A DNA stretch of 64,000 bases. Origin: Novosphingobium percolationis (GTDB lineage: Bacteria > Pseudomonadota > Alphaproteobacteria > Sphingomonadales > Sphingomonadaceae). Location: positions 496,001 through 560,000 of the forward strand of contig NZ_JAILYM010000002.1 in the NCBI RefSeq assembly GCF_020179425.1, written 5' to 3'. Within the stretch, counting starts at the first letter, position 1; each line of letters starts with the position of its first letter. Positions 23,909 to 33,152 of this stretch are shown piece after piece. The notes beneath the pieces were generated by a model that worked only from the letters and a program-made list of their open reading frames with translations, did no database searches and was not told the origin of the DNA. Position numbers and translations under genes: made by a program.

Positions 23909-25255
23909 TCAATTGTCGCGGAAGGCGCGCATGAACTGGTCACGCAGCGGCTTGGTCAGGTACGAGAGCATCGAGCGCTCGCCGGTCTCGATATAGACCT
24001 CGGCGGGCATCCCGCTCTTGAGGTCGAGCGCTTCCTTGCGCACCTTGTCCTGCTCCACCGCGATGCGGACCATGTAGTACGAGGCCTTGGCTTCGGGGTT
24101 TTCGCTGCGGTCGGTGGCGACGTAGACGACCTTGCCGGGGATTTCCGGCGTGCTGGCGTGGTTGAAGGCGGTGAAGCGCACGCGGGCGTGCTGGCCCTGG
24201 ATCACCTGGTCGATGTCGGCCGGGCTGATCATCGCCTCGACCACGAAGACGTCCTTGTCCGGCACGATCTCCATGATCGGTTCGGCGGGGCGGATCACGT
24301 CGCCGATCGCGGCGAAGGCGATCTTTTCGACCGTACCCGAATAGGGCGCGCGGATTTCGGTGCGCTGCCTCTGGTCGGCAGCGGCGACCGAGCGGACCTG
24401 CTGCTGGTTGAGCGCGGTGTTGACCTGCGCCAGATCGGTGCCGGCCTGGACGCGGCGGGTCTGGGCGAGTTGGATCGACTGTTCCTGCGCCTCGGTGATC
24501 TTGGCGCGGGCCTGCGCGATCTGCGATTGCAGCGCGCCGACGTTGCCGTCGAGATCCACGGCGGTGCGTTCGAGCTGGTTGAGCCGGTTGATCGTGACCA
24601 GCTGCTTGTCCCACAGATCCTTCACGCCCTGGCGTTCGGGCTCGATCAGCACGCGCTGCTGCTTGAGCGCGGCGATCTGCGATTCGAGGCCGTGGATTTC
24701 CTGGTTGTACTGCTGCACGCGCGCGGCGAGCTGGGCGCGGATCTGGCCTTCCTCGGTCTGGCGCAGGCGGAACAGCTTTTCCTCGTCGGCCATGGCCTTG
24801 CGCGCGCTGTCGGTGTTGGCCTGGGTCAGCTGCGCGGGAAAGCGGATGCCGCCTTCGCCAAGACGCTCGGCTTCGAGCCGGGCGCGCTGGGCGAGCAATT
24901 GTTCGACCGTCAGGTTCGACAGCGAGGCGTCGGTGCCGGTGACGGTGTCATCAAGGCGCAGCAGCAGCTGGCCCTCCTTCACGTGTTCGCCGTTATGGAC
25001 GAGGATCTGCTCGATCACGCCGCCGGTGGGATGCGCAATGCGCTTGACCCGCCCTTCGACGCCGACCTGGCCGCCGCCGATCACCGCGCCGCCGATGGGC
25101 ACGAGCGCGGCGAACAGGAACAGCACGACGAACAGCCCGGCGACGGTGTAGAGCAGGCGGCGCAGCAGCTTGGGCTGCTCGGCCTTTTCGGCGCCATCCT
25201 CCCACAGCACGGGCAGCAACTGGCGCGCGGGATCGGTGGGAAGCTGGGCGTTCAT
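23909..25255 (-). CDS. HlyD-family membrane fusion protein of the type I secretion system
   Basis: A 448-residue adaptor of the PrtE/HlyD type. One membrane helix (VAGLFVVLFLFAALVPIGGAVIGGG) lies near residue 40. A lipoyl half (HPTGGVIEQILVHNGEHVKEGQ), a long coiled-coil section of about residues 100-290, and AYLF-type beta-barrel segment IRAPYSGTVEKIAFAAIGDV follow. The C-terminus ends with the GMPAEVYIETGERS signature of the family. The start overlaps the ABC gene stop (ATGA), and the TolC gene follows 29 bases later. Confidence 0.93.
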   Translation of the reverse strand: MNAQLPTDPARQLLPVLWEDGAEKAEQPKLLRRLLYTVAGLFVVLFLFAALVPIGGAVIGGGQVGVEGRVKRIAHPTGGVIEQILVHNGEHVKEGQLLLRLDDTVTGTDASLSNLTVEQLLAQRARLEAERLGEGGIRFPAQLTQANTDSARKAMADEEKLFRLRQTEEGQIRAQLAARVQQYNQEIHGLESQIAALKQQRVLIEPERQGVKDLWDKQLVTINRLNQLERTAVDLDGNVGALQSQIAQARAKITEAQEQSIQLAQTRRVQAGTDLAQVNTALNQQQVRSVAAADQRQRTEIRAPYSGTVEKIAFAAIGDVIRPAEPIMEIVPDKDVFVVEAMISPADIDQVIQGQHARVRFTAFNHASTPEIPGKVVYVATDRSENPEAKASYYMVRIAVEQDKVRKEALDLKSGMPAEVYIETGERSMLSYLTKPLRDQFMRAFRDN

Positions 25256-27009
25256 GCGGTGGCTCCCTTGGCGGTAGCGGCGCCCGGCGCTGCGGCGCCA
25301 TTGGTGCCGGGCTGGATCCGCGAGGGATCGCCGCCCTGTTGCAGCCGCGCGAGCACGGCGTCGCGTTCGCCATAGTCGGCAATGCGGCCACCCTGCATCA
25401 GCGCGACGTGGGTGGCAGGGCCAAGCGTGGCGGGGCGGTGGGTGATCATGATGACGATGCCGCCGCGCTGGCGCACGCCGATCACCGCGTGGGCGAGCGC
25501 GGCATCGCCCGCCGCATCGAGGTTCGAATTGGCTTCATCCAGCACCAGCAGGAACGGATCGCCATAGAGCGCGCGGGCAAGTCCCATGCGCTGGCGCTGC
25601 CCTGCGGACAATTCCACGCCGCCGGCCGAAACCTGCGTTTCATAGCCATCGGGCAGCGAGAGCACGAGTTCGTGGACGCCCGCCGCCTTGGCCGCGGCGA
25701 CCACGGCTTCGGAGGTGGCGTTCTCATCGAAGCGGGCGATGTTCTGGCCGATGGTGCCGTCCATCAGGTCGACGGTCTGGGGCACATAGCCGAAGTAGCT
25801 GCCGAGCGTGGCCGCGTCCCACTGGTCGAGCGTGGCGCCGTCCAGCCGGATCTCGCCGCGGTTGGGGCGCCAGATGCCAAGGATCGCGCGCACCAGCGAG
25901 GTCTTGCCCGCGGCGCTCGGCCCGATGATCGCCAGCGCCTGGCCGGGGGTGAGTTGCAGCGAGACGCCCGACACGGTGAAGCGCTGCGTGCCTGGCGGGG
26001 CCACCCACAAATCGCGCAGCAGCAGCTCGCCCGAAGGACGCGAGAGCTGGACTTCGCGCGCAGGCGGCTTGCGATAGGCCGAGACGGCCTGGACCACCCG
26101 GCTCCAGCCCGCGCGCGCGGCGACGAGGCCGCGCCAGTTGGCGATCGCCTGGTCGACCGGCGCGAGCGCGCGGCCCGACAGCACCGAGGAGGCGAGGATC
26201 ACGCCGCCGCTGGCCTTGCCGTCGATCACCAGCAGCGCACCGACCGAGAGGATCAGCGATTGCAGCAGCATGCGGAACATGCGGCTGGCGCCGCCGAGGC
26301 GCGCGACGGTGCGCGAAAGGTAGGACTGCGCCTCGATGAAGCTGGTTTCCCAGCCCGAGGTGCGGGCCACCAGCCGTTCCTGCATGCCCATGGCGAGCGC
26401 GGATTCGGCAAAGCGGATCTCTGCCAGCGCGGCGGCGGAGCGGCGGCCGGTGATGTTCGCCAGCTCACGCGAGCCGGACTGCGTGCGGCGGTTCGAAACC
26501 AGCGCGAGGCTGGCCATCACCAGCACGCCGAACAGCGCGGTCAACCCCAGCCACCAGTGCAGCGAGGCGAGCACGATCAGGAACATGATCACCCAGGGCA
26601 GGTCGATCAGCGCGATCGGCCCCTGGCCGGCAAGGAAGGTGTGGATGGAATCGAGATCGCGGGTGAATTGCAGCCCGTCGCCCTTTTCCGCGCCGTTGCG
26701 CAAGGGGCGCGTGACGGTGGCGTAGTGGACGGCTTCGAACAGATCGTCGTGGACGCCGTTGGCGACGCCGAGCAGCGCCTCGCTGCGGATCGCCTCGAAC
26801 ACGGACTGGAAGGCGTAGACCAGCACCAGCATCAGGAACAGGCCGATCAGCGTGGGGATCGACCGGCTCGGAAGAACCGAGTCATAGACGAGCATCATAT
26901 AAGCCGAGCCCGCAAAGACGAGCACGTTGAGCAGGATGCTGGCCACGGCGACGAGGACAAGTCCCCCGCGGTAACGGCGAACGAAAAGGTTAAGAAACTG
27001 CCGGTCCAC
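25252..27009 (-). CDS. Type I secretion ABC transporter (PrtD/AprD-like)
   Basis: A 585-residue fused permease-ATPase. Residues about 20-290 carry six membrane helices (starting VLVAVASILLNVLVFAG). The C-terminal ATPase has Walker A GPSAAGKTS, signature LSAGQRQRMGLA and Walker B FLLVLDEANSNLD. No N-terminal peptidase C39-like domain is present, as in PrtD exporters of proteases and lipases. It forms the exporter with the HlyD and TolC genes downstream; its cargo is probably the RTX protein at 19321 and perhaps those at 7306 and 62160. Confidence 0.94.
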   Translation of the reverse strand: MDRQFLNLFVRRYRGGLVLVAVASILLNVLVFAGSAYMMLVYDSVLPSRSIPTLIGLFLMLVLVYAFQSVFEAIRSEALLGVANGVHDDLFEAVHYATVTRPLRNGAEKGDGLQFTRDLDSIHTFLAGQGPIALIDLPWVIMFLIVLASLHWWLGLTALFGVLVMASLALVSNRRTQSGSRELANITGRRSAAALAEIRFAESALAMGMQERLVARTSGWETSFIEAQSYLSRTVARLGGASRMFRMLLQSLILSVGALLVIDGKASGGVILASSVLSGRALAPVDQAIANWRGLVAARAGWSRVVQAVSAYRKPPAREVQLSRPSGELLLRDLWVAPPGTQRFTVSGVSLQLTPGQALAIIGPSAAGKTSLVRAILGIWRPNRGEIRLDGATLDQWDAATLGSYFGYVPQTVDLMDGTIGQNIARFDENATSEAVVAAAKAAGVHELVLSLPDGYETQVSAGGVELSAGQRQRMGLARALYGDPFLLVLDEANSNLDAAGDAALAHAVIGVRQRGGIVIMITHRPATLGPATHVALMQGGRIADYGERDAVLARLQQGGDPSRIQPGTNGAAAPGAATAKGATA

Positions 27010-27125
27010 GTCTTTCGGTTCCCCCCGATGTTCGGGCTAAAGCAATCGCGGCGCAGCCGCAAGCGTCAAGCCCGCGCGCATCGCGCAGGCTTGTTGCGAC
27101 AGCATGACCATGCTGTCGCGGTGGG

Positions 27126-28121
27126 TTAACGTACCTTGCGGGGAAAACGTTGCGCGGGTTCGTTTTCTTCCACGCGGGCTGCACCTGCGATCATGATTTC
27201 GCACCACAGGCCGCGGCGATCGAAGTTCACTTCGACCGCCTCGAGCCCGGGCTGCGGCATCAACAGCCGCGTGCCGATCCCTTCGCGCGTGGGCGGCTTT
27301 ACCACAGGGCCGCCGAATTCCTTCCACAGCAGGTACAGGTTGCAGCCGTCTATCGCCATGAACCAGCTGAGTTCGACCCGCCCGCCTGCGTTGGACAGCG
27401 CGCCGTGCTTGATCGCGTTGGTGGCCAGTTCGTGCAGCGCCATGATCAGCGGGATGCAACTGGCGCCCGGCAGCACGCACTGGTCGCCGGAAAGCCGGAT
27501 GCGCTCCTCCATGCCGAAGGGCTCCAGCGTGCGCTGCGCGATTTCGGGCAGGCGTCCTTCGGTCTCGGTGCCGATGCGCAGCAGGTCGCTGGCGTGGGCG
27601 AGGCCTTCCAGCCGTCCCGAGAATTCGCGATAGAAGTCGAGCGGATTTTCCGCCTTCGGCCCACGCGAGGCGAGCGCCTGGATGATCGCCAGCATGTTGC
27701 GCACGCGATGGCGCAATTCGCGGTTGAAGCCTTCGGCCTGCAGGTTCAGCGCATCGAGTTCGCGCACGGCGCTGCGCAGTGCCGCGCCTGCGGTCAGGAT
27801 CAGGCCCGCCGAAAACGCGAAGAGCGCGAAGAAGATCACGCGCGTGGGGTTGACCTCGGAGAACCACGCACCGCCGCCGAACAGCCGTTGCGACAGCATG
27901 GCCGCGACCCAGGCCAGCACCACGGCATAGCGCGTGTCGAGGATGAGCGAGCCGATCAGGATGCTGGGCCAATAGGTCAGGAACGGTAGTCCCAGCGCGC
28001 CGCGATCGACCGTCGCGCGCAGCGCCGTGGGCGCGGCGAGCAGTACCGCGACCCAGAACAGCTGTTCCGCGAATCCCCTGTGCCGGGTCAGCGCCTTGCG
28101 GACCGCGGTGGCTCTGGTCAT
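27126..28121 (-). CDS. HWE-family sensor histidine kinase with N-terminal membrane sensor
   Basis: A 331-residue kinase. Four or five membrane helices occupy roughly residues 17-110. ELRHRVRNMLAIIQAL is the HWE-type phosphoacceptor box with His, LHELATNAIKHGALS is the N-box, and LLWKEFGGP holds the W-x-E motif that names the family. Members act in light and general-stress signalling in alphaproteobacteria; no partner response regulator is adjacent. An ATG at 28121 with GGGGGAA upstream is chosen; ATGs at 28172 and 28181 would add up to 20 residues. Confidence 0.87.
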   Translation of the reverse strand: MTRATAVRKALTRHRGFAEQLFWVAVLLAAPTALRATVDRGALGLPFLTYWPSILIGSLILDTRYAVVLAWVAAMLSQRLFGGGAWFSEVNPTRVIFFALFAFSAGLILTAGAALRSAVRELDALNLQAEGFNRELRHRVRNMLAIIQALASRGPKAENPLDFYREFSGRLEGLAHASDLLRIGTETEGRLPEIAQRTLEPFGMEERIRLSGDQCVLPGASCIPLIMALHELATNAIKHGALSNAGGRVELSWFMAIDGCNLYLLWKEFGGPVVKPPTREGIGTRLLMPQPGLEAVEVNFDRRGLWCEIMIAGAARVEENEPAQRFPRKVR

Positions 28122-28376
28122 GCGCTCGCGTTCCCCCGCAGCGTGTCGAGCGCGACGTTGCGCGTCGATCATTTGGTCCATTCCGGACCATCTTAGGCGA
28201 CAGCCCGGTGCAACGCCATGGGATATATGAACAAATCAAGGTAACACATTCCACAAGAAATCCTGTTATCGACAAGTTAACCGCAGATTACGCTGCAATG
28301 GTTTGCCACGGGTGGTCGGCCATGGGCGGTTTGCCTTGTGGGTGCGGGGCTGGGGCTGGGTGTGCGACGGTCGGTT

Positions 28377-28757
28377 TCAGGCGGCGTTCGACAGGTTCAT
28401 CGCGCGCGGCGGAGCCAGCCGGAGTGCATCGGCCAGCGCGATCACGGTTGCCACCGCGTGCGCCTCTTCGGGGGTAAGGCCGCCGAAATCGGGGAGGAAG
28501 GCGCGACAGGCCTGCAGGAAGTTGCCGGGATTGCGCTCCAGTTCCGAGCGATACTGGTCGATGGTCGAACAGCCGTCGATCTCGGCCCAGTTCAGCCCCT
28601 GCGGCGAAGGGCGTTCGTGAAAGGCCCAGAGCGCGGCGATGGCGCGCTCGACCGCGTCGCGCGCCTGTTCGGGCAGCGCGGCGCCTGATGCACGGGCTTT
28701 CAGCCTTTGGCGATAGCGGCGCTGCCGCTCGGCGTTGGTCATGGCCATGGTGGCCAT
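28377..28757 (-). CDS. Hypothetical protein, basic N-terminus
   Basis: A 126-residue protein; in-frame ATGs at 28748 and 28742 could be the true start. The N-terminus NAERQRRYRQRLKARA is a short basic helix of the kind seen in DNA-binding or phage-related small proteins. The rest (QARDAVERAIAALWAFHERP, then PEEAHAVATVIALADALRL) is helical. No family is identified. It stands alone between the HWE kinase and the NarL-like regulator. Confidence 0.65.
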   Translation of the reverse strand: MATMAMTNAERQRRYRQRLKARASGAALPEQARDAVERAIAALWAFHERPSPQGLNWAEIDGCSTIDQYRSELERNPGNFLQACRAFLPDFGGLTPEEAHAVATVIALADALRLAPPRAMNLSNAA

Positions 28758-28845
28758 CGTGCTAGGCCGGGGCGCGCAAGAAAAGCGTTAGGCGCCTGTT
28801 ACGTGACACCCCTGAGGGCAGGCCTTGGCCGAGCGGCCCCGCCGC

Positions 28846-29469
28846 TTACTCGCCGGGATCGCTGACGGCCAGCAGCGCAAGTTCGGTGCGGTTCTCGATG
28901 CCCAGCTTCTGATACATAGCATGAAGGTAGACCTTCACCGTGCCTTCGCCGATGTTCAGTTCCGCGCCGATGTCGCGGTTGCGCATGCCGCGCGCGACCA
29001 GCCGCGCGATCTTGCGTTCGCGCGGGTTCAGCCGGTCGAGCGGCCCGGCCTGGGGGCTGAGCGACAGGTCGAGCGCGCGTTGCAGGAAGACAGGCGCGAT
29101 GGCTTTCTGCCCGGCGTGGACCTTTTCGAGCACGTCGATCAGTTCTTCCTCGGCACCGTCCTTCGACACGATGCCATCGACGCCCGCGCGCATCACCGAC
29201 AGCAGCTGGCGGTCGTTGATCTCGGCGGTGAGCAGCACGACCGGGCGCTTGTCGCCCCGCCCGCGCAGTACTTCCAGCGCCTCCACCCCGTTCATGCCGG
29301 GCATGTTGATATCGAGCAGGACGATCGCGGGATCGTGCGTCTCGACCGCAGCGACGGTTTCCTCGCCGCTGGCGGTGGCGGCCACGATCTGGAACGGCGT
29401 GCCGCGCAGCACCGCCTCGACGCCTGCGCGGATGAAGCCATGGTCGTCGGCTACGAGTACGGGGATCAT
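28846..29469 (-). CDS. NarL/LuxR-family response regulator
   Basis: A 207-residue regulator. The receiver domain has acidic residues in VLVADDHG, the phosphoacceptor Asp in VLLDINMPGMNG, and the conserved Thr/Lys region. The C-terminal LuxR HTH reads LNPRERKIARLVARGMRNRDIGAEL, then IGEGTVKVYLH. Its start overlaps the kinase stop by 4 bases (ATGA), so the two form a coupled two-component pair. Confidence 0.94.
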   Translation of the reverse strand: MIPVLVADDHGFIRAGVEAVLRGTPFQIVAATASGEETVAAVETHDPAIVLLDINMPGMNGVEALEVLRGRGDKRPVVLLTAEINDRQLLSVMRAGVDGIVSKDGAEEELIDVLEKVHAGQKAIAPVFLQRALDLSLSPQAGPLDRLNPRERKIARLVARGMRNRDIGAELNIGEGTVKVYLHAMYQKLGIENRTELALLAVSDPGE

Positions 29470-31112
29470 GCGGCCATCCTTGCAGGCAGGGAAATATCGA
29501 GCAGCGCGCCCGGAGCGTTGTCAGCGATGGAGAGCCTGCCGCCAAGCGCCTCGACCCGCTCGCTGATCGAGCGGGGGCGGCGATTGGCGGGAAATCCGCC
29601 ACCATCGTCGCCGATGCGCAGCCGCAAGGTTTCGCCCTCTCCGGCAATCGATACGACGACGCGTCTGCATTGCCCGTGCCGCGCGGCGTTGGCAACACCT
29701 TCACGTACCATCTGCCGCAGCTCGTAGGCCAGTTCGATCGACACGGGCAGGGGCCGCACCGAGGCATCCAGCCGCGTTTCGATGTGCCAGTGCAGGCCCA
29801 GTTCGATCAGCAGCGCTTCGAGTTCTTCGGCAAGGTCGGTACGGCGGTCGCCGTCCTCGCCGCGGCGCAGGCGGTCGATCAGGCTGCGCAACTGCACCTG
29901 TTCGCGGCGCAGGGCGTCCTTGATCGCGTTGATCTCGCCTTCGGGATCGTTGCCTTCGCGAATCCAGCGGCGCAGCGCCTCGATGCGGAAGAGCGTGCCG
30001 GCCAGAAACTGGGCCACGCTGTCGTGCAGGTCGCGCGCGAGCGCATTGCGAATGCCCGAGGCGGCCGCTTCCTGCGCCAGCGAGGCCATTTCCTCACGAT
30101 CGAGCGCAAGGCCGATCTCGCGCGCGAAGGCGTCGAGCAAGGGCAGGTCGTCGACGCACATGTCGTCGATGCCCCACACCAGCAGTTCGCCATCGCCGGC
30201 CGCGGTCGAGAAGGAGGCGACAAGCCCCTCGGTCACGCCGCAATAGCCCGCGATCGGCACGGTCGCCGCGCCGGTGGCGGCCACCAGCCCTTCGTCCGGC
30301 AGGCTGGTGATGGTGCGCCCGCGCATGGTGTCGAACAGCGTCGGCGGCCAGCTGCGCGCGAAGTCCTCGGACAGCGCACCGGGCGGCGCCATGGCGTGGG
30401 TCGATACGCCCGCATCATCGCGCACCACTTCGACCAGCGGTTCCTCGTGGCGCAGCAGGGCGATCGCGGCACCGCGCGCGCCCAGGCTGCGGCGCACTTC
30501 TGCGGCCGCCTCTGCCAGCACCCGCAGCCAGCGTTCGCCCGGAACGCCACCGGGGTCGGGCAGGTCGACCCGCCGGGCGATGCGCTGGTCGCCGCTCAGC
30601 CAGACCATCACGATCGACAGCAGCAGCATGTAGACCTGGCGGCGGCCGAAGCGGTAGATGTCGATATCGAGGTTCAGCGCGAACAGCGCGCCGCCCGCCA
30701 GCGTGTTGGCGCCGAGCAGCGCCAGCGCGGTCACCGCAATGCCGCCCCAGCCCCAGCGCAAGTTCGCCGTGACCAGAAGAAACGCGGCAAAGGCCATGAA
30801 CGGACTGGCAAATTCGGTGTTCGCGGATTCGGTGAAGTAGACCCCGGCGATGAACGCGAGGATATCGACGGCATGGACGATGCGCGCGATGCGGAAATCG
30901 TACCACCAGCTACGCCAGGCGAGCGATACCAGGCCCGCGGCAAAGACCATGTAGCCCGACAGGATATAGAGCCCGATATTGCCTGCGCGCACCGGCTGCG
31001 TCGGCTCGATCGCCACCGCGAGCAGGAACACCATCGCCAGCACGGCGCGCGTGGTGGCGAGGATCTTGCCCGTGCGGCGCAGGAACATGCGCTGGCGATC
31101 GCTGACTGACAT
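29466..31112 (-). CDS. NarX/DegS-type membrane histidine kinase
   Basis: A 548-residue kinase. Residues about 15-170 hold six hydrophobic helices, followed by a GAF-like region, a HisKA_3 dimerisation domain with phosphoacceptor His in LHDSVAQFLAGT, and a HATPase domain (VREGVANAARHG and GDDGGGFP). The signal sensed is unknown. It is the partner of the response regulator encoded downstream. Confidence 0.9.
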   Translation of the reverse strand: MSVSDRQRMFLRRTGKILATTRAVLAMVFLLAVAIEPTQPVRAGNIGLYILSGYMVFAAGLVSLAWRSWWYDFRIARIVHAVDILAFIAGVYFTESANTEFASPFMAFAAFLLVTANLRWGWGGIAVTALALLGANTLAGGALFALNLDIDIYRFGRRQVYMLLLSIVMVWLSGDQRIARRVDLPDPGGVPGERWLRVLAEAAAEVRRSLGARGAAIALLRHEEPLVEVVRDDAGVSTHAMAPPGALSEDFARSWPPTLFDTMRGRTITSLPDEGLVAATGAATVPIAGYCGVTEGLVASFSTAAGDGELLVWGIDDMCVDDLPLLDAFAREIGLALDREEMASLAQEAAASGIRNALARDLHDSVAQFLAGTLFRIEALRRWIREGNDPEGEINAIKDALRREQVQLRSLIDRLRRGEDGDRRTDLAEELEALLIELGLHWHIETRLDASVRPLPVSIELAYELRQMVREGVANAARHGQCRRVVVSIAGEGETLRLRIGDDGGGFPANRRPRSISERVEALGGRLSIADNAPGALLDISLPARMAA

Positions 31113-31467
31113 TCACCCCCACACGTGTCTGCCGCGGCCAGCGAGATCCGGCCGGACCAACTCACGACGACGGCGCGCCGGCCCCCCGCCAGTCGCCGCG
31201 TGCTGCTGCCGATCCGATGGCCCGCGTTTCCGCGCAGGCCCGTTCTCAGAATTTTGATTCCAAACGACGAACGGCGACTTGCAGCGAGCGTCGTATTAGA
31301 TCATTTTCAATAAGAAAGGTGCGAAAAAAGTGCATCTGTCCCGGAATCGGTCAATTCGGCCGGTTCCGGCAGAAGGGCGAACGGGTCGCCGCAATGAAGG
31401 CTTTTGGGCAACGGGGGACCGGCGTGGCTCCATCGGGGCGCGCCGCCGCAGGACGGCGACAGACGGC
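31113..31467. promoter_or_regulatory. 355-base divergent promoter region
   Basis: No credible gene is visible. CCGGAA (31341-31346) and TTCCGG (31364-31369) form a perfect inverted repeat with 17-base spacing before the LuxR-type gene. A locally AT-rich stretch (31245-31330) is a likely promoter zone. Confidence 0.4.
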
Positions 31468-32088
31468 ATGATCATGACTTTTCCGCTGCAGGCCGATGAC
31501 GATGCGTCGGACGCGTTGCGAGACGCGCTGGACGCACTCACGCCCAAGCAGCGCGAGGTGCTCGATCTCCTGATCCAGCACAAGACATCCAAGGAAATAT
31601 CGCGGGCGCTCGGCATTTCGCCGCATACCGTCGACCAGCGGATCATGCTGGCGCGCGCCAAGCTGAACGTGGCGACGCGCGGCGAAGTGGCGCAGCAGTA
31701 CCGTCGCCTGCTTGAAGAACGGCGGGAAGCCGTGCCTTCGCCGGAACCGGTGCTAACCGACGATATATGGGAAAAACCCATATATGACTCGTCCTACGTC
31801 GCCGATGACCGTTCGGCCATGCACTTTGCCGAACGGGAAGACGAGGTGCCGGGGCAGACCGCCATCAATCGTTTGCACCAGCCCCCGCACGAGACGGGGA
31901 CGGTAGCGACGGGCGCGGCGGTCATGGTCAACGGAGACTATCACCACGTCCTTCCGGAGATGTTCGACGGACCGAACGGGACTCTGGTGCGCCTCGGCGC
32001 GATCGCCGCGATCACCGTGTTCCTGATCCTGATCATCCTCGGCGGCCTCGCGATCTTTTCGCAGCTGTCGCAGATCATCGGGCACTGA
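31468..32088 (+). CDS. LuxR-type HTH protein with C-terminal membrane anchor
   Basis: A 206-residue protein (ATG at 31468; another at 31474). Residues about 22-75 are a LuxR/sigma-70 region 4-like HTH (LTPKQREVLDLLIQHKTSKEIS, then ISPHTVDQRIM). A variable linker of 100 residues leads to one C-terminal membrane helix (GAIAAITVFLILIILGGLAIF) and a 10-residue tail. There is no receiver or ligand domain. A DNA-binding domain tethered to the membrane suggests ToxR-like sensing or release by proteolysis. The two small genes downstream on the same strand may belong with it. Confidence 0.87.
   Translation: MIMTFPLQADDDASDALRDALDALTPKQREVLDLLIQHKTSKEISRALGISPHTVDQRIMLARAKLNVATRGEVAQQYRRLLEERREAVPSPEPVLTDDIWEKPIYDSSYVADDRSAMHFAEREDEVPGQTAINRLHQPPHETGTVATGAAVMVNGDYHHVLPEMFDGPNGTLVRLGAIAAITVFLILIILGGLAIFSQLSQIIGH
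31763..31785. repeat. Perfect hairpin inside the LuxR-type gene
   Basis: ATATATGGG (31763-31771) and CCCATATAT (31777-31785) pair perfectly around AAAAA. It lies in the linker-coding part and is AT-rich compared with its surroundings. Confidence 0.7.
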
Positions 32089-32152
32089 GCCGCCGCAATA
32101 TCTCCCTTGTGCAACGGGTCCGGGGCCAGCCCCGGATGGAAGGGGAAAAGCG

Positions 32153-32509
32153 ATGAAGTTCGAAAACACCGCCATGGGCATGACCACCGACGTGGCGCAG
32201 CTGCGCATCACCCGCGACCTGCACGAAGCCGAGGCCGCGCTCGACGCAGCGCTGGTCACGCAGGCCCGGCTGCTCCAGACCATGGTCGGCGCGCGGCGCG
32301 AGACCGGCGTTGCGCCGTTCCTGGGCCAGGACGCGCTGATGCGGCTGGTGAAGAGCCAGCAGGGCCTGGTCGACGCCGGCGGCGAACTGGCGCGCGTCCA
32401 CGGGCGCCTGAGCACGATCGCGGTCGAAACCAATGGCGGCAACGATGCCTGTCCGCCCGCCGCGCGCGAAGCCGACGAGGATGCCGGCATCGCGGTCCGG
32501 GCCGCCTGA
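32153..32509 (+). CDS. Hypothetical helical protein
   Basis: A 118-residue protein with a good ribosome-binding site (AAGGGGAAAAGCG). The body is predicted helical (TRDLHEAEAALDAALVTQAR, KSQQGLVDAGGELARVH) and ends in an acidic tail. No domain is recognised. It lies between the membrane-anchored LuxR protein and a small membrane protein, all on the same strand. Confidence 0.75.
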   Translation: MKFENTAMGMTTDVAQLRITRDLHEAEAALDAALVTQARLLQTMVGARRETGVAPFLGQDALMRLVKSQQGLVDAGGELARVHGRLSTIAVETNGGNDACPPAAREADEDAGIAVRAA

Positions 32510-32614
32510 TGCGGGTCGGCGGGGCGCGAGGGCACGACCGCCATGGCCTTGCGGCACGTGGCGGGCAGTGCGCTCGCCCCCCGCGACCGGCGATGACGCT
32601 GTCGTGATGCGCAG

Positions 32615-33061
32615 ATGATGTCCCTCTGGATCCCACGCATTGCGCTGGTTCTCGCCGTGCTGTTCGCGGTGCGGCGTGGAGGAGAGCCCGAACGGCTGGT
32701 CGCCGCGGTGCTGCTCGCCACGTTCGCGTTCGATGTCGCCAACCACGCCTGGCTCGGCACGCCCGACTGGTTTGCGGTCAATCCCGGACACCTCGTGATC
32801 GATGGCTGGGCCTTCATCACGCTGCTGTGGGTTGCGCTGCACGCCAATCGCGGATGGCCGCTCTGGGTGAGTTCCTCGCAGGTGATCGTGGTGCTTGGCC
32901 ACGCCGCCAAGGCCTGGGAGCTGGACATGGTGCGATGGGCCTACTGGGCGATGACCCAGACGCCCTTCGTGTTCCAGCTTTGCGTGCTGGCGCTGGGAAC
33001 GGGAAAGCACGTCGCGCGGCAGCGCCGGATCGGCGCTTACCACGCCTGGCGTCCCGCCTGA
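32615..33061 (+). CDS. Small multi-pass membrane protein
   Basis: A 148-residue protein starting MMSLWIP (ATG at 32615 or 32618). It has four hydrophobic segments: IALVLAVLFAV, LVAAVLLATFAFDVANHAWL, LVIDGWAFITLLWVALHA and QTPFVFQLCVLALGTG, with several His and Trp residues at the helix ends. No family is recognised. It looks like part of the local accessory cluster with the LuxR-type, hypothetical and MarR genes. Confidence 0.75.
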   Translation: MMSLWIPRIALVLAVLFAVRRGGEPERLVAAVLLATFAFDVANHAWLGTPDWFAVNPGHLVIDGWAFITLLWVALHANRGWPLWVSSSQVIVVLGHAAKAWELDMVRWAYWAMTQTPFVFQLCVLALGTGKHVARQRRIGAYHAWRPA

Positions 33062-33152
33062 GTCTCGCGCCTTCGCGCGGCGACCGGCCGACGCCGTTTC
33101 GCGGGACGCGTGCTCCCTTGCCGGAGCCGCGCCTGCTGCAAGGAAACACACC

